Positions 17,060 to 26,354 are shown, counted from the first letter of the stretch. The stretch is DNA of 64,000 nucleotides from Aquabacterium sp. (GCF_016234775.1 NZ_JACRAH010000044.1:1-64000); one strand, 5' to 3'. Translations and numbers: made by a program. Notes: a model not told the origin generated them from the sequence alone.

Positions 17060-17239
17060 TTACAGCTTGCCAATCAGGTTCGAGATGAACTTGACGAGAT
17101 CGTTGATCTGCTTCCAGCTCACGGTCGTGGTGTTGCCGTTGGTGGTGAAAGTCAGACCACCAGTGGTGACACCGACTGTAGGCAGGGTGATGGCAGCGCC
17201 GCTCACGGCGTTCAGTTCTTGCACGGTCAAAGTACGCAT
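17060..17239 (-). CDS. Double-glycine-type precursor peptide (bacteriocin-like)
   Basis: This 59-residue precursor starts with MRTLTVQELNAVSGA. That leader fits the C39 consensus exactly if cut after Ala15: Leu at -12, Thr at -11, Glu at -8, Leu at -7, Val at -4, Gly at -2 and Ala at -1. The predicted mature peptide has 44 residues. Its first half is rich in Thr and Gly (PTVGVTTGG, FTTNGNTTT) and cysteine-free; its second half is amphipathic, SWKQINDLVKFISNLIGKL, with net charge about +2. This resembles class II bacteriocins or a secreted signal. GGA lies upstream of ATG 17239. It is the first gene before TolC, HlyD and the C39 transporter. The activity is inferred. Confidence 0.88.
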   Translation of the reverse strand: MRTLTVQELNAVSGAAITLPTVGVTTGGLTFTTNGNTTTVSWKQINDLVKFISNLIGKL

Positions 17240-17662
17240 AGCTCGTTCCAATGATGTTAGTGATAAAGGTGATGTGGCACTTGGCGATCAACACCTCGCA
17301 TCCACCATGAAATGTTAGAAACCACACCTCTTCCCTCACGCAGGGCAAACCCCGTGCATTGCAAGACAAGTGTTCCGCAATGGCGCCATTTGCCTGCACC
17401 TGGCGCGATGAGATAAGGCCGCGACCTACAAGCCCTGGCGATAACCCGAAACTGTCGGGTACCCAACAGTGCTTAGCACGGCTGTTGTTTAACGACTGAC
17501 TGAAAGGGCGCCCATCCCTGGAAAGTCCCAGCAGGAGTTACCCTCACAAACGGTCAGCAAAGGCAGTCAATGGCCCATTCCGGTAATGACATTTCCGGCC
17601 AAACACCAACAATGTGCGTCCATTGAACACACCCCATCCTCACTCGGATCTGCGCGCATCAC
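17240..17662. other. Divergent intergenic region, precursor operon versus AraC gene
   Basis: About 420 bases without a convincing gene separate the precursor peptide from an AraC-type gene. It holds two copies of ACACCTC at 17291-17297 and 17324-17330 (33 bases apart), and a 6-bp inverted repeat ACCCGA / TCGGGT at 17444-17460. No good sigma70 pair is seen for the minus-strand operon, which would fit an activator-dependent promoter. A 69-codon open frame at 17257-17466 shows no leader or coding character. Confidence 0.5.
17291..17330. repeat. Direct repeat ACACCTC, candidate AraC-family operator
   Basis: Two identical heptamers (17291-17297 and 17324-17330) in the same orientation are offset by 33 bases, close to three helical turns, 50-90 bases upstream of the precursor start. 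AraC-family regulators commonly bind paired direct repeats. The repeat is short, so chance is not excluded. Confidence 0.35.
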
Positions 17663-18724
17663 ATGGTCATCGACGGTCGCTTTCATCGCACAGTAGGTGT
17701 GGCCTATGTTCGGCTCATGCTCAGCTATCTGCGCAGCCTGGGCATCGATCCCGCTCAGGTGTATGACGCAGACGCCCTGGCGCGCATCGAACACGCCGAT
17801 CCGATGGCGCGCTACGCCTTGAGCGAATGGCGCGACACGATGGACCGCGCCCAGGCCTGCACGGGCCAGCGGGACCTCATCCCCAGCATGTCCCAGCATT
17901 TCCAGCCCTGGCATGCTGGTGTGGTCGGCCTGACCGTGATGACCAGCCGCACGATCTACCACCTGGGTTGCGCGCTGACTCGCTTTCACCACCTGCTCAA
18001 CGATGTGCACCGGGTCGAACTGGGCATCGAAGGCGAACGCTTCTATCTGCGCCTGGATCAGGTCACACCAGAGGCATCGGATCGGCTGGCTCGACTGTCA
18101 TTGACGGCCTGGGGGCAGAACCTGCGCTCGCTCACGGGGCGGCACGATCTGCGCTTCGATGGCCTCTTCACCGGCCCGGCCCCACAGGACATCACGCCCT
18201 ATCAGCGCCTCTTCGGCGGCACCGTGCAGTTCGAACAGGCAGAGAACTCGATGTGGGGCCCGCTGCCCTATATCCACCTGCCACTCATCCCTCAGGACAC
18301 CTTCGTGCACAGCATGCTGCATGACCAGGCCCGGGAACAACTGGAAACCATGGCCCAAGGTGCCAGCCGTTTCGTGGCCAGGCTGGAAGCCCTGGTGAAG
18401 AAGCACCTTGACCAGGGCGAGGCCACGCTGGACATGCTGGCCGCCGACCTGAACATGCCTGCACGCACCTTGCAGCGCCGCCTGGACGGCCTGGACCTGA
18501 GCTTTCGCAAACTGGTAGAGCGGGTGCGCAAGATGCAGGCGATCGGCTATTTGCAGGACACGCGCATGCCCCTGTCGGAGATCGCCGCCACACTGGGCTT
18601 TGCCAACCAGGGCAGCTTCAACCGCGCCTTCAAGCGCTGGACGGGCCGCTCACCCGGCGAGTACCGCCATGGCCCCAAGCGAGGCGAACCTGCCGACGCG
18701 GAGCCCCAGGCAGATCTGGCCTGA
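17663..18724 (+). CDS. AraC-family regulator divergent from peptide export operon
   Basis: This 353-residue regulator has the N-terminal Arabinose_bd-like domain found in OruR/ArgR-type AraC proteins (long all-helical/mixed region, residues about 20-220) and a C-terminal double helix-turn-helix. The first HTH lies near TLDMLAADLNMPARTLQRRL and the second near MPLSEIAATLGFANQGSFNR, ending in AFKRWTGRSPGEYR. The ligand is unknown. It faces the double-glycine peptide operon across 420 bases and is the obvious candidate to control it, although regulators of this class often control adjacent lipid or amino-acid genes. The start is uncertain; ATG 17717 is an alternative. Confidence 0.92.
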   Translation: MVIDGRFHRTVGVAYVRLMLSYLRSLGIDPAQVYDADALARIEHADPMARYALSEWRDTMDRAQACTGQRDLIPSMSQHFQPWHAGVVGLTVMTSRTIYHLGCALTRFHHLLNDVHRVELGIEGERFYLRLDQVTPEASDRLARLSLTAWGQNLRSLTGRHDLRFDGLFTGPAPQDITPYQRLFGGTVQFEQAENSMWGPLPYIHLPLIPQDTFVHSMLHDQAREQLETMAQGASRFVARLEALVKKHLDQGEATLDMLAADLNMPARTLQRRLDGLDLSFRKLVERVRKMQAIGYLQDTRMPLSEIAATLGFANQGSFNRAFKRWTGRSPGEYRHGPKRGEPADAEPQADLA

Positions 18725-18766
18725 CGCCAAACCCATCCTGGCAGGTGCTTCAGTCCGGCAGGCGCT

Positions 18767-19777
18767 TCAAGCATCCACCACGGCTTGCCGATAGTCCGAA
18801 GGCTTGGCCCCCGTCCACTTCTTGAAGGCCCGGTAAAACGCAGCCGGCTCGGCAAAACCCAGGTCGATGGCGATGTCTTCGATGCTGCGGCGGCTGTCTT
18901 GCAGGCGCGTGATGGCCATGTCGCGCCGCAGATCGTCCTTGAGCGACTGGTAGCTGTGGCCCTCTTCCTTCAAACGGCGCCGCAAAGTGGCCTCGGTGAA
19001 GTGCAGCTCGGTGCACAGCACGGCCAGATCGGGCCATGACCCCGGCGGCTGTTCACGCAGACGGCGCCGGATGCGGGCGGCCAGGCTCTTGGGGTTGCGG
19101 TACTTGACCAGGAAGTTGTCCGGCACATCCTTGAAGAAGGACTTGAGCGTGCTGGCGTTCTGCACGATGGGCAGTTGCAGATCGACCGCACGCAGGCACA
19201 GGCGCGTCTGCTGGGCATCGAACTCAAGCTGCTCGCAAAACAGCACGCGGTACTCGGGCGATGCGTCCGGCTCGGGGCAGCGGAACGCGCCTTCGGTGAG
19301 TTGCAGGCGCCGCCCGGTCAACCAGCAGGCCAGGCCATAGACCATGATCAGAAAGGTCGCGTAAGCGAACAGACGCTGGGGCCCTTGCCGGTCATGCAGT
19401 TGCAGCACGGCCTGGTCGCCTTCCACCTCCAGGGAACCGTGCATGTCATCCAGCACCAGGCGCATGAACCTGAAGATGCGCTTGAGCGCCTGGCCCAGGG
19501 TGTGGGCATCCAGCACGCTGTGGCACATGAGCACATAGGTGCCCTGGCGGGCGGGGTGGCTGTCCAGGCCGAAGAACTCGTCGTCCAGCTCGCGGGCGAT
19601 GTCGCGCCACAAGGCGCCGAACTGCGCAGGCGACACCCTCGACAGCGGCTCGCTCACAAACGCCGCCGGGATGCCCGCGCGCTGCAGAAAGCCGTCCACC
19701 GCCAGGCCACGCGCCTGCACGCAGCGCAGCGCCTCCTGCACGAAGTGGATGGAGATGGTGCCGCGTTCGGGCTTCAT
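18767..19777 (-). CDS. AraC-family regulator of the branched-chain catabolic operon
   Basis: This 336-residue AraC regulator has an Arabinose_bd N-terminal domain and a C-terminal DNA-binding domain. Helix-turn-helix segments are visible at DLAVLCTELHFTEATLRRRL and RRSIEDIAIDLGFAEPAAFY, with the terminal RAFKKWTGAKPSDYR. ATG 19777 is preceded by AAGGAG, so the start is firm. It is divergent from the SDR/acyl-CoA dehydrogenase/mmsA/mmsB genes, the arrangement of MmsR and similar activators, and probably activates them in response to a valine or acyl-CoA intermediate. It shares domain layout with the regulator at 17663-18724, with which it converges. Confidence 0.93.
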   Translation of the reverse strand: MKPERGTISIHFVQEALRCVQARGLAVDGFLQRAGIPAAFVSEPLSRVSPAQFGALWRDIARELDDEFFGLDSHPARQGTYVLMCHSVLDAHTLGQALKRIFRFMRLVLDDMHGSLEVEGDQAVLQLHDRQGPQRLFAYATFLIMVYGLACWLTGRRLQLTEGAFRCPEPDASPEYRVLFCEQLEFDAQQTRLCLRAVDLQLPIVQNASTLKSFFKDVPDNFLVKYRNPKSLAARIRRRLREQPPGSWPDLAVLCTELHFTEATLRRRLKEEGHSYQSLKDDLRRDMAITRLQDSRRSIEDIAIDLGFAEPAAFYRAFKKWTGAKPSDYRQAVVDA

Positions 19778-19955
19778 GCCGGGCTCCTTCGCGAGACGGC
19801 TGCGCCCCAAGGGATTGCACCGAGTGACTGGCGGGAACGTGCAGCGATATTGACGGATTTGGGCATCGAAAACAGGGCGGCGTCTGCCTAGGATCGGTTC
19901 AAGGCGCCGAGCGCCCAGCCATCAACCTTACCCAAGCCACCGAGAGAGACAAACC

Positions 19956-20732
19956 ATGCAAGTATCCGACAGTGTCTTCCTGATCACCGGCGGGGCGTCC
20001 GGCCTGGGTGCCGCCACCGCGCAGATGGCCTTGCAGGCGGGCGCCCGTGTGGTAATCGCCGATCTGGCCGAGCCACGTGAAGGTACGTTTGCCCCTTCGG
20101 AGAACCTGGTCTACGTCAAGACCAATGTGTGCGATGAAGACAGCGGTCAGGCCGCCGTGCAGACCGCTTTGCAGCGCTTTGGCCGCCTGGATGTGCTGGT
20201 CAACGCCGCCGGCATCGGCCCTGCCGAAAAAATCCACGGCAAGAACGGCCCGCATCGGCTGGATTCCTTCACCCGCACCATCCAGGTCAACCTGATCGGC
20301 ACCTTCAACATGATGCGCCTGGCCGTGCCGGCGATGATCACCTCGGGCGCGCCGGGCAATGCGAGCGATGCCACCGTCTCGCAGGGCGTGATCATCAACA
20401 CGGCCTCCGTGGCGGCCTTTGACGGCCAGATCGGGCAGGCGGCCTACGCGGCCTCCAAGGGCGGCGTGGTGGCCATGACCCTGCCAGCCGCACGTGAGCT
20501 GGCGCGTGACCGCGTGCGCGTCATGACCATCGCCCCCGGCATCTTCGAGACCCCCATGCTGCTGGGCCTGCCCCAAGAGGTGCAGGACTCGCTGGGCCGC
20601 TCGGTGCCCCACCCTTCGCGCCTGGGCAAGCCCGCCGAATTCGCCGCGCTGGTGCGCAGCATCGTGGACAACGAGTACCTCAATGGCGAAGTGATCCGCA
20701 TTGATGGCGGCATCCGCATGGCGGCCAAATAG
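19956..20732 (+). CDS. SDR 3-hydroxyacyl-CoA dehydrogenase (HSD10-like)
   Basis: This 258-residue short-chain dehydrogenase has the NAD-binding TGGASGLG loop (residues 11-18), Asp35-containing VVIADL that favours NAD(H), NAAG, and the catalytic Ser151-Tyr164-Lys168 set in TASVAAF and YAASK. An insertion around residues 93-103 (HGKNGPHRLDSF) and the NASDATVSQGVIINTAS region resemble type-2 3-hydroxyacyl-CoA dehydrogenases (HSD17B10), which act on 2-methyl-3-hydroxybutyryl-CoA in isoleucine breakdown and on other short-chain substrates. It opens the catabolic operon, 69 bases before the acyl-CoA dehydrogenase, with a GAGAGAG ribosome site. The exact substrate is inferred. Confidence 0.88.
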   Translation: MQVSDSVFLITGGASGLGAATAQMALQAGARVVIADLAEPREGTFAPSENLVYVKTNVCDEDSGQAAVQTALQRFGRLDVLVNAAGIGPAEKIHGKNGPHRLDSFTRTIQVNLIGTFNMMRLAVPAMITSGAPGNASDATVSQGVIINTASVAAFDGQIGQAAYAASKGGVVAMTLPAARELARDRVRVMTIAPGIFETPMLLGLPQEVQDSLGRSVPHPSRLGKPAEFAALVRSIVDNEYLNGEVIRIDGGIRMAAK

Positions 20733-20801
20733 GCACGTGGCCTGACACGACACCAACCCGCCACGCCAACCTGAACCACGCTATCCAACCGAAAGCCTTT
20801 G

Positions 20802-21944
20802 ATGAGCACCATGGATGCCCTACTGAGCGATGACCAGCGCATGGTGCGCGATGCCGCACGCACCTTTGCCCAGGCCGAACTGGCGCCACACGCCGCCCAA
20901 TGGGATCAGGACGGGCAGCTGCCCGCGTCCGTCGTCAAGCAGATGGGCGAGCTGGGTCTGCTCGGCATGCTGGTGCCGGCCGAACTGGGCGGCACACGCT
21001 CTGACGACCTGAGCTACGCCCTGGCCCTGGAAGAAGTGGCCGTGGGCTGCGCCTCGTGTGCCACCTTGATGAGCGTGCACAACTCGGTGGGCTGCGTGCC
21101 CATCCTCAAGTTCGGCACGCCCGCCCAGCAACAGCAATGGCTGCCCAAGCTGGCCACGGGCGAGATCATCGGCGCCTTCTGCCTGACCGAGCCGCAATCG
21201 GGCTCCGAAGCCGATGCCATGAAGACCCGCGCCGTGTTGGAAGACGACGGCTGGGTGCTCAACGGCAGCAAGCAGTTCACCACCAATGGCGAGCGCGCCG
21301 GCATGGCCATCGTGTTTGCGGTGACCGATCCCGAGCTGGGCAAGAAGGGCCTGTCGGCCTTCATCGTGGACACGGCCACCCCCGGCTTCACGGTGGCGCG
21401 CAAGGAAAACAAGATGGGCATCCGCGCGTCGGACACCTGCGCCATCACGCTGGACAACTGCCGCGTGCCGGCTTCCAACATGCTGGGCCGGCGTGGTGAG
21501 GGCCTGAAGATCGCCTTGTCCAACCTGGAAGGCGGGCGCATCGGCATCGCGGCACAGGCCGTGGGCATTGCGCGCGCCGCGCTGGAAGCAGCCAAGGCCT
21601 ATGCCGCCGAGCGCGTGCAGTTCGGCAAGACCATCGATCAGCACCAGGCCATCGCCCACATGCTGGCCGACATGCACACCCGCCTCAACGCGGCCCGCCT
21701 GCTGGTGCACCACGCCGCCCGCCTGCGCACGGCTGGCGTGCCCTGCATCTCCGAAGCATCACAAGCCAAGCTGTTTGCCTCCGAGACGGCCGAGTGGGTC
21801 TGCTCCAAGGCCGTGCAGATCCATGGTGGCTACGGCTTCCTGGAGGACTACCCCGTGGCCCGCCACTACCGCGACGCCCGCATCACCCAGATCTACGAAG
21901 GCACCAGCGAGATCCAGAAGATCGTCATCGCACGCCACATCTGA
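20802..21944 (+). CDS. Short/branched-chain acyl-CoA dehydrogenase (isobutyryl-CoA type)
   Basis: This 380-residue flavoprotein oxidises a short acyl-CoA to the 2-enoyl-CoA and passes electrons to ETF. Family segments include [46 protein letters not shown] and the catalytic glutamate region [10 protein letters not shown]. Placement ahead of mmsA and mmsB suggests isobutyryl-CoA as substrate in valine catabolism; 2-methylbutyryl-CoA is also possible given the HSD10-like neighbour. ATG 20802 is chosen; a TTG three bases earlier and ATG 20811 are alternatives. The gene lies 32 bases before mmsA. Confidence 0.93.
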   Translation: MSTMDALLSDDQRMVRDAARTFAQAELAPHAAQWDQDGQLPASVVKQMGELGLLGMLVPAELGGTRSDDLSYALALEEVAVGCASCATLMSVHNSVGCVPILKFGTPAQQQQWLPKLATGEIIGAFCLTEPQSGSEADAMKTRAVLEDDGWVLNGSKQFTTNGERAGMAIVFAVTDPELGKKGLSAFIVDTATPGFTVARKENKMGIRASDTCAITLDNCRVPASNMLGRRGEGLKIALSNLEGGRIGIAAQAVGIARAALEAAKAYAAERVQFGKTIDQHQAIAHMLADMHTRLNAARLLVHHAARLRTAGVPCISEASQAKLFASETAEWVCSKAVQIHGGYGFLEDYPVARHYRDARITQIYEGTSEIQKIVIARHI

Positions 21945-21976
21945 TCGTCACCACACACATACCGAGGCAGACACCC

Positions 21977-23509
21977 ATGAGCATCACCCCCGCCCTGTAC
22001 GGCAATACCGATGGCACACATACCGTGCGCCTGTTGATCAACGGCGAGTTCACGGATTCCGCTTCCACCGAGCGCCGCCCCATCGTCAACCCCGCCACGC
22101 AGGAGGTGCTGGCCCAGGTGCCCTTTGCCACGGCCGACGAAGTCAACGCCGCGGTGGCCTCAGCCAAAGCCGCCTTCAAGACCTGGAAGAGCACGCCGCT
22201 GGCGGCCCGCATGCGCATCATGCTGCGCTTTCAGGCGCTGCTGCGCGAGAACCTGCCGCGCATCGCCGCCGTGCTCACCAACGAGCAGGGCAAGACCCTG
22301 GCCGATGCCGAAGGCGACATCATCCGCGGCCTGGAAGTGGTGGAACACGCCTGCTCGATCGGCAGCCTGCAGATGGGCGAGTTCGCCGAAAACGTGGCCG
22401 GTGGCGTGGACACCTACACGCTGCGCCAGCCCATCGGCGTGTGTGCGGGCATCACGCCCTTCAACTTCCCCGCCATGATCCCGCTGTGGATGTTCCCCAT
22501 GGCCATCGTGTGCGGCAACACCTTCGTGCTCAAGCCCTCCGAGCAGGATCCCATGTCCACGATGGAACTGGTGGCGCTGGCCCTGCAAGCCGGTGTGCCT
22601 GCTGGCGTGCTCAATGTGGTGCACGGCGGCAAGGACGTGGTGGACGCCATCTGCACGCACCCTGATATCGTGGCCGTGTCCTTCGTGGGCTCGACCGAAG
22701 TCGGCACGCACGTCTACAACCTGGCCGGCCAGCATGGCAAGCGCGTGCAGTCCATGATGGGCGCCAAGAACCACGCGGTGATCATGCCGGACGCCAACAA
22801 GGAGCACACGCTCAACGCCCTGGTGGGCGCGGCCTTCGGTGCCGCCGGCCAGCGTTGCATGGCCACCTCGGTGGGCGTGTTCGTGGGCGCCGCCAAGGAC
22901 TGGCTGCCCGATGTGGTGGCGCGCGCCAGGCTGCTCAAGGTCAATGCCGGTGTGCAGCCTGGCACCGATGTGGGCCCGGTGATCTCGCCACGCGCCAAGG
23001 CCCGTGTGAAGTCGCTGATCGACAGTGGTGTAGCCGAAGGCGCCGAGTTGCTGCTCGATGGCCGCGGCATCAGCGTACCGGGCTATGAGCGCGGCAACTT
23101 CGTGGGCCCGACCGTGTTTGGTGGCGTCAAGACCGACATGCAGATCTACACGCAGGAGATCTTCGGCCCCGTGCTGATCACACTGAACGTCGACACGCTG
23201 GACGAAGCCATCGCCCTCATCAACGCCAACCCCTTTGGCAACGGCGTGGGCCTGTTCACGCAAAGCGGGGCCGCGGCGCGCAAGTTCCAGAGCGAGATCG
23301 ATGTGGGCCAGGTCGGCATCAACGTGCCCATCCCCGTGCCCGTGCCCTTCTTCAGCTTCACGGGCTCACGCGGCTCCAAGCTGGGTGACCTGGGTCCCTA
23401 TGGCAAGCAGGTCGTGCAGTTCTATACGCAGACCAAGACCGTGACGGCCCGCTGGTTCGATGACAGCACCGTCAACACGGGCGTCAACACCACCATCAGC
23501 CTGCGCTGA
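21977..23509 (+). CDS. mmsA: Methylmalonate-semialdehyde dehydrogenase (acylating)
   Basis: This 510-residue CoA-acylating aldehyde dehydrogenase converts methylmalonate semialdehyde to propionyl-CoA, the last step of valine degradation. Visible hallmarks are [15 protein letters not shown] near the cofactor site, [23 protein letters not shown] and the catalytic cysteine in [10 protein letters not shown]. The C-terminal [19 protein letters not shown] is typical of MmsA. The start at 21977 follows a GAGG site; the frame open upstream of it is a shadow of the acyl-CoA dehydrogenase. The product propionyl-CoA connects logically with acuI at 6202-7185. Confidence 0.96.
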   Translation: MSITPALYGNTDGTHTVRLLINGEFTDSASTERRPIVNPATQEVLAQVPFATADEVNAAVASAKAAFKTWKSTPLAARMRIMLRFQALLRENLPRIAAVLTNEQGKTLADAEGDIIRGLEVVEHACSIGSLQMGEFAENVAGGVDTYTLRQPIGVCAGITPFNFPAMIPLWMFPMAIVCGNTFVLKPSEQDPMSTMELVALALQAGVPAGVLNVVHGGKDVVDAICTHPDIVAVSFVGSTEVGTHVYNLAGQHGKRVQSMMGAKNHAVIMPDANKEHTLNALVGAAFGAAGQRCMATSVGVFVGAAKDWLPDVVARARLLKVNAGVQPGTDVGPVISPRAKARVKSLIDSGVAEGAELLLDGRGISVPGYERGNFVGPTVFGGVKTDMQIYTQEIFGPVLITLNVDTLDEAIALINANPFGNGVGLFTQSGAAARKFQSEIDVGQVGINVPIPVPVPFFSFTGSRGSKLGDLGPYGKQVVQFYTQTKTVTARWFDDSTVNTGVNTTISLR

Positions 23510-23544
23510 GCTGCATTGAACTGAACTGCCGAGGAGAACACCAC

Positions 23545-24432
23545 ATGAACATCGCCTTCATCGGATTGGGCAATATGGGTGGCCCCATGGCCCGCAACCT
23601 CGTCAAGGCCGGCCACGCCGTGACCGTGTTCGATCTGAACCAGGAGGCCGTGGCCTCACTGGTCAGCGAAGGCGCGCGCACGGCGGGCACCCCGGCCGAG
23701 GCTGCACGCGAAGCCAGCTTCGTGCTGACCATGTTGCCTGCGGCCGCCCACGTGGAGGCGGTGCTCACCGGCCCGCAGGGTGTGCTCACCGGTGTACCCA
23801 AGGGCGTGCCCATCGTGGACTGCAGCACCATCGACCCGGCCACCGCACGCCGGCTGGCCGAGAAGGCCGCAGCACACGGCAACCCCTTTGCCGATGCGCC
23901 CGTGTCAGGCGGTACAGGCGGTGCGGCTGCCGGTACGCTGACCTTCATGGTCGGTGCCGATGAGGCCTTGTTCAAGCAGGCGCAAACCGTGCTGCAGGCC
24001 ATGGGCAAGAACATCGTGCACTGCGGTGGGGTAGGCACGGGCCAGGTGGCCAAGATCTGCAACAACCTGCTGCTGGCCATCTCGATGATCGGTGTGTCCG
24101 AAGCGATGTCTCTCGGTGCCTCGCTGGGCATCGACCCCCAGGTGCTGGCCGGCATCATCAACACCTCATCGGGCCGTTGCTGGAGCGCCGACACCTACAA
24201 CCCCTATCCCGGCATCATCGAGACGGCCCCCGCTTCGCGTGGCTACACAGGTGGCTTTGGCGTCGATCTGATGCTCAAGGATCTGGGGCTGGCCACGGAT
24301 GCTGCCAAAGGCGTGAAGCACCCGCTGATGCTGGGCGCACTGGCCCAACAGCTCTATCAGATGTGGAGCCAGCAAGGCCAGGGCAAGCTGGACTTCTCGT
24401 CCATCATCCAGCTGTACGAACCACCACAGTAA
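23545..24432 (+). CDS. mmsB: 3-hydroxyisobutyrate dehydrogenase
   Basis: This 295-residue enzyme oxidises 3-hydroxyisobutyrate to methylmalonate semialdehyde with NAD. The N-terminal Rossmann motif is FIGLGNMGGPMARNLVKAGH, the substrate signature is DAPVSGGTGGAAAGTL, and the catalytic lysine lies in GQVAKICNNLLL. A GAGGAG ribosome site precedes ATG 23545, 35 bases after mmsA. Its product is the MmsA substrate. The enoyl-CoA hydratase and 3-hydroxyisobutyryl-CoA hydrolase needed in between are not in this window. Confidence 0.96.
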   Translation: MNIAFIGLGNMGGPMARNLVKAGHAVTVFDLNQEAVASLVSEGARTAGTPAEAAREASFVLTMLPAAAHVEAVLTGPQGVLTGVPKGVPIVDCSTIDPATARRLAEKAAAHGNPFADAPVSGGTGGAAAGTLTFMVGADEALFKQAQTVLQAMGKNIVHCGGVGTGQVAKICNNLLLAISMIGVSEAMSLGASLGIDPQVLAGIINTSSGRCWSADTYNPYPGIIETAPASRGYTGGFGVDLMLKDLGLATDAAKGVKHPLMLGALAQQLYQMWSQQGQGKLDFSSIIQLYEPPQ

Positions 24433-24553
24433 GGCCCCTGCCGTCGTCATGGCCATGTGACTTTTGGACAATGCCCACTGGCGATGCGCCCGACATAATG
24501 CGCCGCATCGTCGGGCCATTTGGCGCGACTCCACACAAGCACGGGATCGCATC

Positions 24554-24934
24554 ATGGCACTGACCATCTGGGGTATGAAACGCACGGACAAGATGGGCGT
24601 CATGGACAGTGACGACTTCCTCGCCTTCGTGGTGAGCAAGGTTGGCCAGGGCAGCGTCACCTGGGTCAAGAACGTCAACAAGGCCTTTGAAGCCATCTCC
24701 AACCACGTTGGCGAAACCGGCGCCAATGACAAGTTCCCCTACAAGGGCTCAGGCGTGTGCCACGTGTCGGAAGGCAAGCGCAGCAGCAGCGAAGGCGTGA
24801 GCGTGTTCTTCACGGCCAAGGGTGGCCAGCTGGCCAACGTCATCGGCATCGGCTATCACATCGGCTCGTCGTCTTACAAGCTGGAGTGGCAGATGGATGG
24901 GTGGGAAACCCAGAGCAAGGACATCACCCTCTGA
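24554..24934 (+). CDS. Uncharacterised 126-residue protein
   Basis: I do not recognise this 126-residue soluble protein. It lacks a signal peptide or membrane segment and has a mixed alpha/beta composition, with an early DSDDFLAFVVSKVGQG helix and a late pattern of alternating strands (VSVFFTAKGGQ, VIGIGYHIGSSSYKLEWQMDG) suggesting a small beta sheet. The stop is one base from the stop of the convergent EAL gene. It begins 121 bases after mmsB, so it may form the end of that transcript or have its own promoter. Confidence 0.75.
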   Translation: MALTIWGMKRTDKMGVMDSDDFLAFVVSKVGQGSVTWVKNVNKAFEAISNHVGETGANDKFPYKGSGVCHVSEGKRSSSEGVSVFFTAKGGQLANVIGIGYHIGSSSYKLEWQMDGWETQSKDITL

Positions 24935-24935
24935 T

Positions 24936-26354
24936 TCACACCGGGCTGGGGCTCAGTTCGCCTGCAGCCCCCACGCCCAGTACCTCCACCACGCGGCGGA
25001 TATAGGCTTCGAAGTCGGCCACCGGCACGGGCTTGCTGTAAAGGTAGCCCTGGAAGTGGTGGCAGCCGATCGAGGTGAGGAAGTTGCGCTGGCCTTCGGT
25101 CTCCACGCCTTCGGCGATCACCTCCAGGCCCAGGTTCTGGCCCAGGCTGACCACGGTGTTGGCAATGGCCGCATCGTTGGCGTTGCTCAGCAGGTCGCGC
25201 ACAAAGGCCTGGTCGATCTTGAGCTGGTCCAGCGGCAGGCGCTTGAGGTAGGCCAGCGATGAAAAGCCGGTGCCGAAGTCATCCAGCGAGAAGCTCACAC
25301 CGCGCTCGCGCAGCGCTTCCATCTTGCCGATGATGTCATCCAGGTCATTGGCCAGCATGCTCTCGGTCAGCTCCAGCTTGAGCCGGCTGGGATCAATGCC
25401 ACAACGCTCGATGATGTTGGACACCTCAGCCACAAAATCCGGTTGGCGAAACTGCCTGGCACTCACGTTGACCGACACCTTCAGGGCGGCCGTGGCCGGG
25501 TTGCGCGCCCAGATGGCCAGCTGGGTGCAGGCCTGGCGCATCACCCACTCGCCCAGAGGCAGGATCAGGCCCGTCTGCTCGGCCAGCGGAATGAAGTCAC
25601 CCGGTGGCACCATGCCATGGCGGGGATGCTTCCAGCGCACCAGGGCCTCGGCGCCGATCACGCGGCCATCCACGCTGACTTGCGGCTGGTAGTAGAGAAC
25701 AAACTGGCCCTCGACCAGCGCCGTGCGCAGGTCGTTTTCCAAGGTATTTCGAGCGCTCACATCCGACTGCATCACCTGCAAGGCCATGTAGAGCGTCGCC
25801 ATGGCAAAGAAGTTATTGCCCCAGGCGTTCATGGCCCTGAGGTCATCAGGCTGCACATAGGCGGTCAGGATGCCCACGCCCGGCAGATCGAACAAAGCGT
25901 AGGCTACAAAGCAAGTGCCCGTCACCCCATGACGCAACCACAGGCTGTTGCCGCGCAAGAGCATGAACGCACAGGCGCCCAACGCCGGAAAGAGGTGATG
26001 GGTCGAACGTGGTACGTCGGGTGACGGGATGTCCAGCAGGAGGCAAATGCCCACCAAGGCTGCAAACACCGTGGCCAGCACGATCAGGCCTGCTTCATGC
26101 ACCCTGCCCCGACGAGCGATCACGATGCCCAGCACACCGGTGAAGGCCAGGCCTACTTCAACCGGCACCGCCAACCACTGATCACGGATGGCAAACACGA
26201 CGGCCCATCCCAGGCTACCTGTGATGAGGAAACCGCAACCGATCAGCACCATCAATTCGATACGGCGTTGATGCTTGGCACTCGGACTGCGCCACACACT
26301 GGTGCTGCCCTGTTGACTTGACGACCCCTTGGATTGACCCTGCGGCGGCGACAT
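24936..26354 (-). CDS. Membrane-bound EAL c-di-GMP phosphodiesterase
   Basis: This 472-residue protein has five or six hydrophobic helices in residues 32-195 (a MASE-like sensor of unknown ligand) and a C-terminal EAL domain from about residue 207. Catalytic and metal-binding motifs are intact: EAL at 236-238 in GAEALVRWKHP, NVSARQF, LELTES, DDFGTGFSSLAYLKRLPLDQ with both aspartates, KIDQAFV and EGVETE. No GGDEF domain is present. It should hydrolyse c-di-GMP to pGpG at the inner membrane, opposing signals read by the PilZ protein at 1763-2128. ATG 26354 is the only sensible start. It may be monocistronic. Confidence 0.94.
   Translation of the reverse strand: MSPPQGQSKGSSSQQGSTSVWRSPSAKHQRRIELMVLIGCGFLITGSLGWAVVFAIRDQWLAVPVEVGLAFTGVLGIVIARRGRVHEAGLIVLATVFAALVGICLLLDIPSPDVPRSTHHLFPALGACAFMLLRGNSLWLRHGVTGTCFVAYALFDLPGVGILTAYVQPDDLRAMNAWGNNFFAMATLYMALQVMQSDVSARNTLENDLRTALVEGQFVLYYQPQVSVDGRVIGAEALVRWKHPRHGMVPPGDFIPLAEQTGLILPLGEWVMRQACTQLAIWARNPATAALKVSVNVSARQFRQPDFVAEVSNIIERCGIDPSRLKLELTESMLANDLDDIIGKMEALRERGVSFSLDDFGTGFSSLAYLKRLPLDQLKIDQAFVRDLLSNANDAAIANTVVSLGQNLGLEVIAEGVETEGQRNFLTSIGCHHFQGYLYSKPVPVADFEAYIRRVVEVLGVGAAGELSPSPV

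Noticed and set aside
13303..17318. Long plus-strand open frames opposite the HlyD, ABC and TolC genes
   Set aside because: They mirror real genes in GC-rich DNA; compositions are His/Gln/Arg-biased without motifs.
16965..17399. N-terminal extension of the TolC frame upstream of 16964
   Set aside because: It runs through the precursor peptide gene in another frame, is rich in Arg/His/Cys and would remove any signal-like start.
17257..17466. Possible second small precursor peptide on the minus strand
   Set aside because: No double-glycine leader, no ribosome site and an Arg/Cys-rich random composition.
24440..24553. Sigma70 promoter for the 126-aa gene (TTGGAC ... CATAAT)
   Set aside because: The spacing is about 24 bases, far from the 16-18 optimum.
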